Positions 44,525 to 51,957 of a DNA stretch of 64,000 bases are shown one piece after another. The stretch is from Microbacterium sp. LWO14-1.2 (GTDB lineage Bacteria > Actinomycetota > Actinomycetes > Actinomycetales > Microbacteriaceae). The notes under the pieces are model-generated. The model was not told the origin of the DNA. It ran no database searches and saw only the letters and a program-made list of their open reading frames with translations. The translations under genes were made by a program, and so were the position numbers. How positions within the stretch are numbered: the first letter of the stretch is position 1; each line of letters opens with the position of its first letter. Location of the stretch: assembly GCF_038397715.1 (NCBI RefSeq), contig NZ_CP151633.1, positions 1,116,001-1,180,000 on the forward strand, in the 5' to 3' direction.

Positions 44525-45744
44525 TGGGCGCGCAGAGGGCGCGACTGGATGCGGCGCGCGAACGCCTGCGTCCGCTGTTCGCGGAGATCGCCGAGGGCAC
44601 CGTCGAGAGGGAGCAGGAGCACCGACTCCCCCGCTCCGAGGTCGAGGCGCTCCGCGCCGCGGGCTTCGGGCGTCTGCGCCTCCCGGTCGAGCTCGGCGGC
44701 GACGGGCTGGACTGGCCGTCGTTCGCGGAAATCCTGATCGAGCTCGCCGCGGCGGACTCCAACCTGCCGCAGATCTTCCGCGGTCACATCGCCTACGTCG
44801 AGCACGTGCTCGCTTCTCCCCCTGGTGCACGCCGCGACCTCTGGCTCGACCGCCTCGCGCGGGGAGAGCTGGTCGGCAACGCCTGGTCGGAGAACGGAGC
44901 CGCGACCGTGGGCACGAACGCGACCCGCGTCTCGCGCAGAGCCGACGGTACCTGGCGCGTCGACGGCCGCAAGTTCTACACCACGGGCAGCATCTTCGCG
45001 GAGTGGATCGACGCTACCGTCGACCTCGACGGCACCACGGTGACGGCGTTGATCCGGCGCGAGCAGGACGGCGTGGCCGTGTCCGACGACTGGGACGGCT
45101 TCGGCCAGCCGCTGACCGGTACCGGCACCGCGGTGTTCGACGACGCCTCGGTGGACGAGGACGATGTCGAACCGTTCACTGCACGGTTCCCGTTCCAGAC
45201 GGCCGTGTACCAGCTCACCCTGCTCTCGGTGCTCGCGGGCATCGCGGCCGCCGTCGAGCGCGACACCGTGACGCAGCTGCGGGCGCGCACCCGGGTCTAC
45301 AGCCACGGAACAGCCGACCGGGTGGCCGACGATCCGCAGGTGCTGCAGATCGTCGGCGAGCTCACCGCGACGACTGCGACGGCCAGGGCTCTGGTGCTAG
45401 ACGTCGCCCGCGAGGTGCAGCACGCCGCCGACAGCCTCGGCACCCCGGAGGCGCAGGATGCCGTGGTCGCCGCCGAGCTGCGGTCGGCCCACGCGCAGAT
45501 CGTGCTCACCGACCTGGTGCCGCGCGCCGCAACCCGCCTCTTCGACACTCTCGGGGCCTCGGCCGTGCGCTCGGGCACGGCGCTCGACCGACACTGGCGC
45601 AACGCCCGTACCGTGGCGTCGCACAACCCGTGGATCTTCAAGGCCCGGCAGCTCGGCGACCACGCGGTCAACGGCCGGGTGCCGGACTTCGTCTGGGCGG
45701 TCGGGGCCGCGAAGACGGACAGGGGAGCCTCGGCCCCGGCCTGA
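44524..45744 (+). CDS. acyl-CoA-dehydrogenase-fold monooxygenase (DszC/SfnB type), second copy
   Basis: A 406-residue homologue of the previous gene, but distant in sequence. It has LRLPVELGGDGLDWPSFAEILIELA, GRKFYTTGSIFAEW, and the terminal HWRNARTVASHNPWIFKARQLGDH, the ASHNP variant of the DszC-type motif. Its ATG shares a base with the previous stop (TGATG). Having two such proteins with one LLM enzyme suggests sequential steps or two related substrates. No flavin reductase gene is adjacent. Confidence 0.87.
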   Translation: MGAQRARLDAARERLRPLFAEIAEGTVEREQEHRLPRSEVEALRAAGFGRLRLPVELGGDGLDWPSFAEILIELAAADSNLPQIFRGHIAYVEHVLASPPGARRDLWLDRLARGELVGNAWSENGAATVGTNATRVSRRADGTWRVDGRKFYTTGSIFAEWIDATVDLDGTTVTALIRREQDGVAVSDDWDGFGQPLTGTGTAVFDDASVDEDDVEPFTARFPFQTAVYQLTLLSVLAGIAAAVERDTVTQLRARTRVYSHGTADRVADDPQVLQIVGELTATTATARALVLDVAREVQHAADSLGTPEAQDAVVAAELRSAHAQIVLTDLVPRAATRLFDTLGASAVRSGTALDRHWRNARTVASHNPWIFKARQLGDHAVNGRVPDFVWAVGAAKTDRGASAPA

Positions 45745-45807
45745 TCACTCGACCACGCGCGTCCGCACTCTCGCGCCGTGCGCCCTGGCTCTGTCATGCT
45801 GTCGAGC

Positions 45808-46386
45808 ATGAGGACCGGGACCACTGTGGCGTGGAGCGTCGGCGTCGTCGCCGTCATCGCGGCGATCGGCGTCGCAGCCGTGATGATTTCGTCTGTCGCG
45901 TGGGACGCGACAACGTCCGGGGCTGCGGAATCGACGCCGAGTCCTACGCCCAGTGCGAGCCCGCCCCTGGACGAGGAAGCCGCGATGATGGCGGAGCTCG
46001 GCGACGGTTACCAGTACCTTGGCCACGGCACGAGCATCCCGAAGAACGCTCTCCCGGGGTGTCCCGAATCCGGCTACATCTTCCTCGGCAGCGATGACGG
46101 TGCGCCTCCGCACGCCGAGCACCTCGGAGTCGACCTCGTCGACCTCGGACCTCGGGACTACGCGCTGGGTACCGTCGGGTTCGACGACCAGGGACGGATC
46201 GCCACCTACACGGTCGCGCCCGGTGACGTGGAAACCGTGATCGGAGAACGCTTCTGCATCTACAACGGCATGGCACTCGGGATGCTGAACGGCTACAAAG
46301 GCGGCGACGCGATCCAGCCCGGCGACGTCATCACGCTGAACGCAGACCTCGTCACGGACTGGGTCAGTCCCTACCCGGAGGGCTGA
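45808..46386 (+). CDS. membrane-anchored or secreted protein of unknown function
   Basis: A 192-residue protein. Residues 8-34 form one hydrophobic segment (VAWSVGVVAVIAAIGVAAVMI), followed by a Ser/Thr/Pro-rich linker (TPSPTPSASPP) and an extracellular domain with two Cys (GCPESGYIF and RFCIYNG) that could form a disulfide. I do not recognise the domain. The start is uncertain: ATG 45808 is chosen over 45796 because the hydrophobic segment follows more closely. Convergent with the next gene, 15 nt apart. Confidence 0.6.
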   Translation: MRTGTTVAWSVGVVAVIAAIGVAAVMISSVAWDATTSGAAESTPSPTPSASPPLDEEAAMMAELGDGYQYLGHGTSIPKNALPGCPESGYIFLGSDDGAPPHAEHLGVDLVDLGPRDYALGTVGFDDQGRIATYTVAPGDVETVIGERFCIYNGMALGMLNGYKGGDAIQPGDVITLNADLVTDWVSPYPEG

Positions 46387-46401
46387 GCCGCAGATCGCTG
46401 A

Positions 46402-47088
46402 CTACTCGGGGAACGTCGTCAGCGCAAGACGGAAGAAGGCCAGGTCGTCGCGCGCGACGACGGTCGTGCAGATGACATGCGGGTCGATGACGAAGCCGAC
46501 CGCGTAGACGAACGGATCGGTGTCGATGTGCAGTGCTGACCGCTCTGTCCCGTCGACGATCACTCCGGCGGGGGCGACGGCGGTCACGGATGCCCGCCAC
46601 TTCTCGTCGTCGCGCTCATAGGTGACCGGCGCGACCGGCAGGCCGAGCTCCTCGCGGAACCTGTTGCGCAGGATGTGGTTCGTGTGGTCGACGAGCTGAT
46701 CGGGCAGCGAGACGCGAGAGGCGTCAGGATCGGCGTGCCAGCTCGTGCGCACGGCCTCCCACAGCATGGGGTACTTGAACATCTGCACTTGCTCGACGAG
46801 CCAGGGCGGCCTCCCCCAGGGAGGCTCCTCGTCGATGGAGCGGCGCGTGTCGTCGTCGAGCTCGATCTCGTTGCGCGGGTCGGAGTGATCGTCGGGGTAG
46901 CGCCACAGCGTGTAGGTGAACGACACCGCACGCGAGTCGCCGGAGTCGACGAACCCCGGCATCCGCAGTCGGGTCAGCGAGGGCTGCGGCTCGAGCTGCA
47001 TCACCGGAAAGGCGAGTCCGCGTACCCTCGCCTCGGCCTCGATGCGGGGATCGGGCGCATCGGACGGGACCACTCCGCGGTACTCCAT
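46402..47088 (-). CDS. protein of unknown function
   Basis: A 228-residue soluble protein with no signal peptide. It is rich in Trp and acidic residues, with recognisable blocks SFTYTLWRYPDDHSDP, PPWGRPPWLVEQVQMFKYPMLWEAVRTSW and HTNHILRNRFREELGLP. I cannot name a family. CACACT lies 6 nt before the ATG, so it may be leaderless. Its right-hand neighbour is a methyltransferase gene read in the same direction. Confidence 0.6.
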   Translation of the reverse strand: MEYRGVVPSDAPDPRIEAEARVRGLAFPVMQLEPQPSLTRLRMPGFVDSGDSRAVSFTYTLWRYPDDHSDPRNEIELDDDTRRSIDEEPPWGRPPWLVEQVQMFKYPMLWEAVRTSWHADPDASRVSLPDQLVDHTNHILRNRFREELGLPVAPVTYERDDEKWRASVTAVAPAGVIVDGTERSALHIDTDPFVYAVGFVIDPHVICTTVVARDDLAFFRLALTTFPE

Positions 47089-47127
47089 CGCCCCAGTGTG
47101 ACGCTCAGGAGCCGACGAGGGAAGGCG

Positions 47128-47796
47128 TCAGTCCGAGATCCAGACGGCGGTGTACCGCCAGAACAGCCGCTTCCGCATCCGCACACCGGGAAGGATGCCG
47201 CGGGCGACCGCCGCGATCTCGTCGAAGGTCTCCCGCGACTCCGACGTCGGAGCGAGCATGCCTTCCGGCGGAGCGGACGCACGACGAGGATGCCGGATCA
47301 GGCCGATCACCGGTGTGAGCAACGCGGAAACGGCCGACCGGAGGACGTCGGAGCGTGTCTCCCGCGCGAGACCGACGACGACCAGCCGCCCGCCAGGACG
47401 CAGCAGGGGTCGCACCGCTTCGAGAGTCCCCGCGAGCGGCAGGTGGTGGAGCACGGCGACGAGCGTGACGAGATCGAAGGTCTCGTCGCCGAACTCGGCA
47501 GGACGGAACGCACTCTCGATCACCGTCGCGCGGGGCTGGTCAGCGACGGCTCTCCGTGCACGCGCGGCTGTCGCGGGGTCGGGCTCGACGCCCACAACCT
47601 CGTCGAGGATCCCGGCGAGCCTGCGAAGGAGGGCGCCCGTACCGCATCCGATGTCGAGAGCGCGCGTGCCGCCACCGCGCCGCACCGCCCGAGCGTGCCG
47701 GAGGACGAACGGCGTGAACGCCGCGTTGTGAGACCACGGGTGAGCGGCGTTCACGCGGTCCAGGAGCCGGATCGTCGCCGCCATCCGCTCGTTCAT
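47128..47796 (-). CDS. class I SAM-dependent methyltransferase
   Basis: A 222-residue Rossmann-fold methyltransferase. SAM-binding motif I is ALDIGCGTGALLRRLA (about residues 45-60), motif II EVVGVEPDP, and a motif III-like region FDLVTLVAVLHHLPLAGTLEAVRPLLRPGG follows; the C-terminal RMRKRLFWRYTAVWIS is common in this group of small-molecule methyltransferases. The substrate is unknown. TATCGT lies 7 nt before the ATG at 47796. Confidence 0.88.
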   Translation of the reverse strand: MNERMAATIRLLDRVNAAHPWSHNAAFTPFVLRHARAVRRGGGTRALDIGCGTGALLRRLAGILDEVVGVEPDPATAARARRAVADQPRATVIESAFRPAEFGDETFDLVTLVAVLHHLPLAGTLEAVRPLLRPGGRLVVVGLARETRSDVLRSAVSALLTPVIGLIRHPRRASAPPEGMLAPTSESRETFDEIAAVARGILPGVRMRKRLFWRYTAVWISD

Positions 47797-47803
47797 CCGT
47801 CCG

Positions 47804-47809
47804 ACGATA
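47804..47809 (-). promoter_or_regulatory. -10-like TATCGT for methyltransferase gene
   Basis: Minus-strand TATCGT followed by 7 nt and ATG 47796; no ribosome site. Leaderless layout. Confidence 0.45.
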
Positions 47810-47842
47810 CCCGGGCGTCGATTCTCGCCGCGGGGAGGCGGT

Positions 47843-47950
47843 TCACACGTCGCGGACCATGCAGATCAGTTGTGCGCGGTCGTCCCACGAGGGCGTCTCG
47901 GCGAACCCGGCCTTCTCAGCTTCCGTCTGCAGGTGGGTGGACCTGGCCGG
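47843..47950 (-). pseudogene. probable 3' remnant of a gene
   Basis: A short stop-to-stop frame (about 35 codons, no usable start) reads LQTEAEKAGFAETPSWDD then RAQLICMVRDV and a stop. This looks like a normal protein C-terminus but the rest is missing. It abuts the stop of the following membrane gene, so the 5' part was probably lost by deletion. Confidence 0.35.
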
Positions 47951-48616
47951 TCATCGGTCCGATGATTCCAGGCCGCCGAGCGTCTGTTCGACTGCTGGGC
48001 TCTCAGACGCGGCAGGCGACGCACGAAGACCGAGCACGATGCTCAGGATGCCGAGGAATGCCGTGCCGGCAGCAGGGCCGTAAGACGCCAGATAGGCCCC
48101 GAGGCTCGCTTCCGGGGACTGGGACGAGAACACGAACAGACCAGCGAGGTAAGCGACCGGAGTCCATACCACGACCCACGCCGGGGCCCAGTGCCACGGT
48201 GACGGGATGACCGCGGCCAGGCCGATGCAGAAGACCGAGATGAGGGCGAGGACGGTGACGACGGCGAGGTACGCCATCAACACCAGTGTCCTCAGATCCT
48301 CTTCGGCGTGCGGATCGAGTGTGTCGGGCACCAGACCGAACCAGAAGGCCTGCGTCAACGGGGCGATGACGCACAGGATCGTCGAGGCGGTGCCGATGAT
48401 CCCGCGCCCGGTCACGCTGCCGGCGCGTCCCAGCCCGACGGCGAAGATCACCCCCGCCGCCGCGAACAGCCAGTCCTTCGCCGGAGCGATGGCAGCCAGA
48501 GGGCCTCGCGCGACGACGAGGACGAGGACGGACAGCAGGAGCAGGATGCCGCCGATGACCCAGGTGCGGCGGCGTGCGGACGCCGCCTCGGCCTCGGCAT
48601 CCGCGTCGTCGCTCAT
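47951..48616 (-). CDS. six-segment membrane protein of unknown function
   Basis: A 221-residue protein: a short charged N-terminus, then hydrophobic segments at roughly residues 18-35, 50-63, 73-92, 108-126, 137-158 and 178-195. No transporter or enzyme motif is visible. TATCGT stands 6 nt before the ATG (leaderless). Confidence 0.65.
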   Translation of the reverse strand: MSDDADAEAEAASARRRTWVIGGILLLLSVLVLVVARGPLAAIAPAKDWLFAAAGVIFAVGLGRAGSVTGRGIIGTASTILCVIAPLTQAFWFGLVPDTLDPHAEEDLRTLVLMAYLAVVTVLALISVFCIGLAAVIPSPWHWAPAWVVVWTPVAYLAGLFVFSSQSPEASLGAYLASYGPAAGTAFLGILSIVLGLRASPAASESPAVEQTLGGLESSDR

Positions 48617-48622
48617 CTGATC

Positions 48623-48628
48623 ACGATA
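48623..48628 (-). promoter_or_regulatory. -10-like TATCGT for membrane protein gene
   Basis: Minus-strand TATCGT, then GATCAG (6 nt), then ATG 48616. Confidence 0.5.
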
Positions 48629-48673
48629 GCGAGGCGACCGGACGACCGTCGCTAGGGTGAGCGGGGAGGACGG

Positions 48674-48832
48674 ATGAGGGTATACGACGCATTTTGGGGC
48701 TCGGCGCTCGGCGTCTTCCTCCTGTCTGCGGTCGTCTCCGCCGCCATGATGGGTCCGGCGACCGCGGTGGCGTTGCTGGTCGGGGTACTCGTGGTCGTCC
48801 TGCCTCTCCCGCCGCGCGGCTCGCTCTCAGGT
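48674..48832 (+). pseudogene. N-terminal fragment of a small membrane protein
   Basis: TAGGGT (48653-48658), GGGGAGG and ATG 48674 form a normal gene start. The peptide begins MRVYDAFWGSALGVFLLS and has two hydrophobic segments ending at VLPLPPRG. Beyond about residue 50 the frame runs antisense through the next gene and turns to low-quality Arg/Gly sequence, so the original 3' part seems lost. It could also be a real gene whose end overlaps the neighbour. Confidence 0.35.
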
Positions 48833-49105
48833 GGTGCTCTCCGCCTCCGCCTCGGCCGGGAGGTGATCGGGGAAGTCGGTCTCGCCGATGCCGCCCGGTC
48901 CGTAGAATGCGTCGACGAACTGCCGCGCCTGCATCACGAGTGCCGTCGCCGTCATCTGACCGGAGGACGGCGCCACCGTGAATCCGTAGGTCCCGCCTGC
49001 CGGGCCGTTGAGCCACGAGAAGTCGTAGCTCCCGGCGCCGTCGGGTTGACGTCTCTCGCTCACTCGGAACAGCTCGCCCCTGACGACGACCTCGAACGGC
49101 ACCAT
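48827..49105 (-). CDS. 92-residue protein of unknown function
   Basis: A compact small protein: MVPFEVVVRGELFRVSERRQ at the start, then SYDFSWLNGPAGGTYGFTVA, and an amphipathic helix (ATALVMQARQFVDAFYG) before an acidic tail. No family recognised; reads like a folded beta-rich domain. TAAGAT is 6 nt before the ATG. It lies inside what looks like a broken membrane-protein gene on the other strand. Confidence 0.65.
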   Translation of the reverse strand: MVPFEVVVRGELFRVSERRQPDGAGSYDFSWLNGPAGGTYGFTVAPSSGQMTATALVMQARQFVDAFYGPGGIGETDFPDHLPAEAEAESTT

Positions 49106-49111
49106 CCCGCG

Positions 49112-49117
49112 ATCTTA
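49112..49117 (-). promoter_or_regulatory. -10-like TAAGAT for the 92-residue protein
   Basis: Minus-strand TAAGAT, then 6 nt, then ATG 49105. Confidence 0.5.
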
Positions 49118-49118
49118 G

Positions 49119-49328
49119 ATCTCCGCGTTCCTCCTCGGGGTGGGAGGTCTCGTCCTGTCGTATTTCGTGGGGGGCGCGGGTCCGCTCCATCTCCCGGCCG
49201 ACGATCTGTTCCCGGAGGCGAACGGGTATCAGCCGGAGGGCGGTGTCTTCATCCCGTCCCTCGGCATCCTGGCCTTCGCCGCGATGCATCTGCTCCCTCC
49301 TCGACGCCGGCGCGCCGAAACCGCATGA
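49119..49328 (+). pseudogene. C-terminal fragment of a membrane protein
   Basis: A frame opening after a TAG at 49116 gives two hydrophobic segments (ISAFLLGVGGLVLSYFVGG and VFIPSLGILAFAAMHLL) and a basic end (PPRRRRAETA). The only start inside is GTG 49140, within the first segment. It is best explained as the 3' half of a membrane-protein gene, perhaps the one whose start is at 48674, though the frames differ. Confidence 0.3.
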
Positions 49329-49365
49329 CGTCAAGGACTCGCTTCAGATTTCCGTGACCAAACCG

Positions 49366-49394
49366 TTGCATTCGTTATCTCGCCGTTATAGAGT
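49366..49394 (+). promoter_or_regulatory. sigma70-type promoter of the marR leader
   Basis: TTGCAT (49366-49371) and TAGAGT (49389-49394) with exactly 17 nt between. Predicted start near 49401, giving a leader of about 120 nt before marR. Confidence 0.65.
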
Positions 49395-49403
49395 GATCGC
49401 ACG

Positions 49404-49436
49404 GTGAATGTTTGCTGTGGCATCCACCTCATGTGA
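49404..49436 (+). CDS. candidate leader peptide with tandem Cys codons
   Basis: GTG at 49404, about 3 nt after the predicted transcription start, opens a 10-codon frame VNVCCGIHLM with adjacent Cys codons and then TGA. A competing frame from ATG 49408 runs 38 codons and ends as ATGA with the marR start. Either could be a regulatory upstream ORF; neither is proven. Confidence 0.3.
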   Translation: MNVCCGIHLM

Positions 49437-49463
49437 TTGCAGGACACTCTTGGTGCAAGGGAC

Positions 49464-49498
49464 AAGGGCCGGTCGGGAGCCTCTCCGACCGGCCCTTT
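49464..49498 (+). terminator. terminator-like hairpin in the marR leader
   Basis: AAGGGCCGGTCGG (49464-49476) pairs perfectly with CCGACCGGCCCTT (49485-49497) around an 8-nt loop and ends in a short T-run. It lies 23 nt before the marR ATG, so it would stop most transcripts before the gene unless overcome. Confidence 0.65.
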
Positions 49499-49520
49499 AC
49501 TGTTGCCGTACTCTTTTCCC

Positions 49521-49949
49521 ATGACCGATCGCAAGCTCGCCCTCGAGGCCTGGGAGAGCCTGTTCCGCGCACAGCACGAGCTGTTCACCGAGATGAACGC
49601 CGACTTCGACCACTCCGACCTCGGACAGGCCGAGTACGACGTGCTCCTCACGGTCACCCGCTCCCCCGACATGTCAGCGCGTCTTCGCGACGTCACCGCC
49701 AACATGCTCATCAGCCAGCCGAGCGTCTCGCGCCTCGTCGACCGCATGGTCACGCGGGGACTCGTCGAGAAGTGCCCCGACCCCGATGACGGTCGCGGCG
49801 CGCTGATCAGAGCGACGGATGCCGGGGCGAGGGCGTTCCGCAGCGTCGCCACCGTGCATGGCCGATCGATCGCGGCCCGCATGTCGGTGCTCGAGGATGC
49901 CGAGCTGCGCACCCTGCGCGACCTGGCGCAGAAGCTCCGCGGGCGCTGA
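49521..49949 (+). CDS. MarR-family transcriptional regulator
   Basis: A 142-residue winged-helix regulator. The core (residues 35-105) has LGQAEYDVLLTVTRSPDMSARL, the recognition region NMLISQPSVSRLVDRMVTRGLVEK, and the wing CPDPDDGRGALIRAT, as in MarR dimers that sense small phenolics or oxidants. It has no conserved Cys. The ATG at 49521 lacks a clear ribosome site; it may be coupled to the leader frame that ends in ATGA. No adjacent exporter or enzyme gene is an obvious target. Confidence 0.9.
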   Translation: MTDRKLALEAWESLFRAQHELFTEMNADFDHSDLGQAEYDVLLTVTRSPDMSARLRDVTANMLISQPSVSRLVDRMVTRGLVEKCPDPDDGRGALIRATDAGARAFRSVATVHGRSIAARMSVLEDAELRTLRDLAQKLRGR

Positions 49950-50019
49950 CGCGCAGCATCCTGCGTCCGTCTCCGCCGTCCGCGACGCAGCATCCTCCTG
50001 CCCTCGTCGCCGCGCGCAA

Positions 50020-50088
50020 CGAAGGAGATCTCGCGTAACGAAGGAGCATCCGCGGCTTGGGCTCCTTCGATACGTGCGATCTCCTTCG
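50020..50088. repeat. nested palindrome between marR and flotillin gene
   Basis: Outer arms CGAAGGAGATC (50020-50030) and GATCTCCTTCG (50078-50088) are perfect. Inner arms CGAAGGAGC (50039-50047) and GCTCCTTCG (50061-50069) are perfect too, with a 13-nt loop. The 270-nt gap contains no gene. The repeated AACGAAGGAG half-site could be a protein-binding site or part of a mobile palindrome. Confidence 0.65.
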
Positions 50089-50219
50089 CAACCGTGATCG
50101 TCCCCAGGGGAATTCTCCCCGCGCGGGCACGAGCCGATCTCTGGCAGGGTGGAACCGAGTCCCGGCATCTCGCGCCGGGACCGCGGACCACCCCCTCGGG
50201 GGGACCAGGGAGGTCATCC

Positions 50220-51818
50220 ATGGAGATCGCCGGAATCGTCGGCATCCTCGTCATCGTCGGGATCGCGGTCGTCGCCGCCGTCGTCATCCTGCTCATCCTG
50301 CTGCTGTTCGCACGCAGTTGGATCAAGGTCGCCCGAGCCGACGAGGCACTCGTCATCTCGGGTCGCAAGCAGAAGGTCGCCCGCGCCGTCATCGGCACCG
50401 ACGGCACGACGCGCGACGAGATGTCGGAGTCGCCCGTCACGGTCATCGTGAACGGCAAGTCGCTCGTCAACCCCATCACCCAGCGCCACGAGATCATCTC
50501 GCTGCGCTCGCGGCAGGTGTCGCTGAACGCCGAGGCGCAGTCGCTCGACAGCGTCACCCTCAACGTCGACGGCGTCGCGATCGTGAAGATCGGCTCCGAC
50601 CCGATCCTCGTGCGCCGCGCCGCCGAGCGATTCGCCTCGCAGGACAAGGCGATCGAGCAGTTCACCACCGAGCAGCTCGAAGGCGCCCTCCGCGGTATCG
50701 TCGCGACGCTCTCCGTGGTCGAGCTCATGCGCGAGCGCAAGAAGTTCTCCGACCAGATCGCCGCCGACGTCTCGCAGGAGCTCGCCGAACAGGGCCTGAT
50801 CCTCGACTCCTTCCAGATCAAGGGCATCACCGACAAGGTCGGCTACATCCAGTCGCTGGGTGCTCCCGAGATCCAGGCGAAGCGCCAGTCGGCCGAGATC
50901 TCGCAGACGAACGCCGACCGCGCGATCAATCAGAAGAACATCGCCAACCAGGAGGCGAACCTCGTCGAGCAGACCGCGCTCGACACCAACACGGCCAACG
51001 CCAACGCCGGCATCGGTCGTGCACGTGCCGAGGCGGAGCAGGCCGAGCAGCTCGCCCGCGCCCAGGCCGAGCAGGCCGTTCTGCAGCAGCAGGCCGAGAA
51101 CCGGCAGGCTCAGCTCGACGCCGACGTCAAGCGCGTCGCCGACGCACAGCGGTACGAGGCCGAGACCCGCGCCCAGGCCGAGCTGTACACGCGTGAGCGC
51201 GCGGCAGAGGCGGCCGCGATCGAGCAGGTGAAGCAGGCCGAGGCCCGCACCCGCATCGCCGAGCAGCAGGCCCAGGCCGACAAGGCGAAGGCCGACGGTG
51301 AGGCTGCAGCCGCCATCGCCCGCGCGACCGGTGAGGCCGACGCGCTGCGCGCCCAGGCCGAGGCCGAGTCCGAGGCACGTCGTCTGCGCGCGAACGCGGA
51401 GGCCGACGCCATCCGCGCCGAGGGTGAGGCGCGGGCCGCCGCAGTCGAGGCCGAGGCGAAGGCCATCGCGTCGAACCAGGACGCCTTCCTCTCGCAGCGC
51501 GTGCTCGAGACCCTCCCGGCCATCATGGCCGAGTTCGCGAAGGGCTACTCGACGATCGGCAGCGTCTCGATCATCGGCGGCAACGGCGACGGCGCCTCCG
51601 ACCTCGTGGGCGCCGACAGCGCCAAGGCACTCAAGTCGGTGTTCGACAGCGTCAGCTCCGCCACCGGACTCGACCTCGCCTCGATCATCCAGGGCCAGGC
51701 CGTCGGTCGCGGCATCGGCGAGGGGGTGGCCGCGGCATCCGCATCCGCTCCCGCGAAGCGCGCGCCGAAGCCCACCACGCCTCCGCCGCCGGCCCCGCCG
51801 GCTCCCGCCGCGGAGTAA
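50220..51818 (+). CDS. flotillin-like SPFH/band 7 protein
   Basis: A 532-residue membrane scaffold protein. One N-terminal hydrophobic segment (about residues 5-30) anchors it; the SPFH domain follows (about 40-200: DEALVISGRKQK, LRSRQVSLNAEAQSLDSVTLNVDGVAIVKIG). Residues 230-420 are a long Ala/Glu/Gln coiled coil with repeated AEAEQAEQLARAQAEQA patterns, and the C-terminus ends in a Pro/Ala-rich tail. Flotillins organise membrane microdomains in bacteria. The ATG has GGGAGG 7 nt upstream. No NfeD gene is next to it, although one often accompanies flotillins. Confidence 0.9.
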   Translation: MEIAGIVGILVIVGIAVVAAVVILLILLLFARSWIKVARADEALVISGRKQKVARAVIGTDGTTRDEMSESPVTVIVNGKSLVNPITQRHEIISLRSRQVSLNAEAQSLDSVTLNVDGVAIVKIGSDPILVRRAAERFASQDKAIEQFTTEQLEGALRGIVATLSVVELMRERKKFSDQIAADVSQELAEQGLILDSFQIKGITDKVGYIQSLGAPEIQAKRQSAEISQTNADRAINQKNIANQEANLVEQTALDTNTANANAGIGRARAEAEQAEQLARAQAEQAVLQQQAENRQAQLDADVKRVADAQRYEAETRAQAELYTRERAAEAAAIEQVKQAEARTRIAEQQAQADKAKADGEAAAAIARATGEADALRAQAEAESEARRLRANAEADAIRAEGEARAAAVEAEAKAIASNQDAFLSQRVLETLPAIMAEFAKGYSTIGSVSIIGGNGDGASDLVGADSAKALKSVFDSVSSATGLDLASIIQGQAVGRGIGEGVAAASASAPAKRAPKPTTPPPPAPPAPAAE

Positions 51819-51827
51819 CAGCACGAG

Positions 51828-51870
51828 AACAGCGGATGCCGCGGCCGAGCCGGTCGCCGCATCCGCTGTT
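51828..51870 (+). terminator. terminator after the flotillin gene
   Basis: AACAGCGGATGC (51828-51839) pairs perfectly with GCATCCGCTGTT (51859-51870), followed by TC. Confidence 0.7.
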
Positions 51871-51945
51871 TCATGGGGTGCGTCACTCCGGCCCGTACCA
51901 CCCGCACCTCCCGCACCTCCCGCCACCTGCATCACCGCAACGCGG

Positions 51946-51951
51946 CAGACT
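51946..51951 (+). promoter_or_regulatory. -10-like CAGACT for hrpB
   Basis: CAGACT then GGAGGG (6 nt) then GTG 51958. The GGAGG is too close to the start to act as a ribosome site, so a leaderless start is favoured. Confidence 0.4.
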
Positions 51952-51957
51952 GGAGGG

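Noticed and set aside
49331-50836. A long minus-strand frame over the MarR and flotillin region
   Set aside because: It spans the promoter, hairpin and two well-supported genes, with Ser/Arg-rich translation and no motif.
51895-51945. CCGCACCTC short tandem copies before hrpB as a regulatory array
   Set aside because: Only two or three imperfect units of GC-rich sequence; easily explained by composition.
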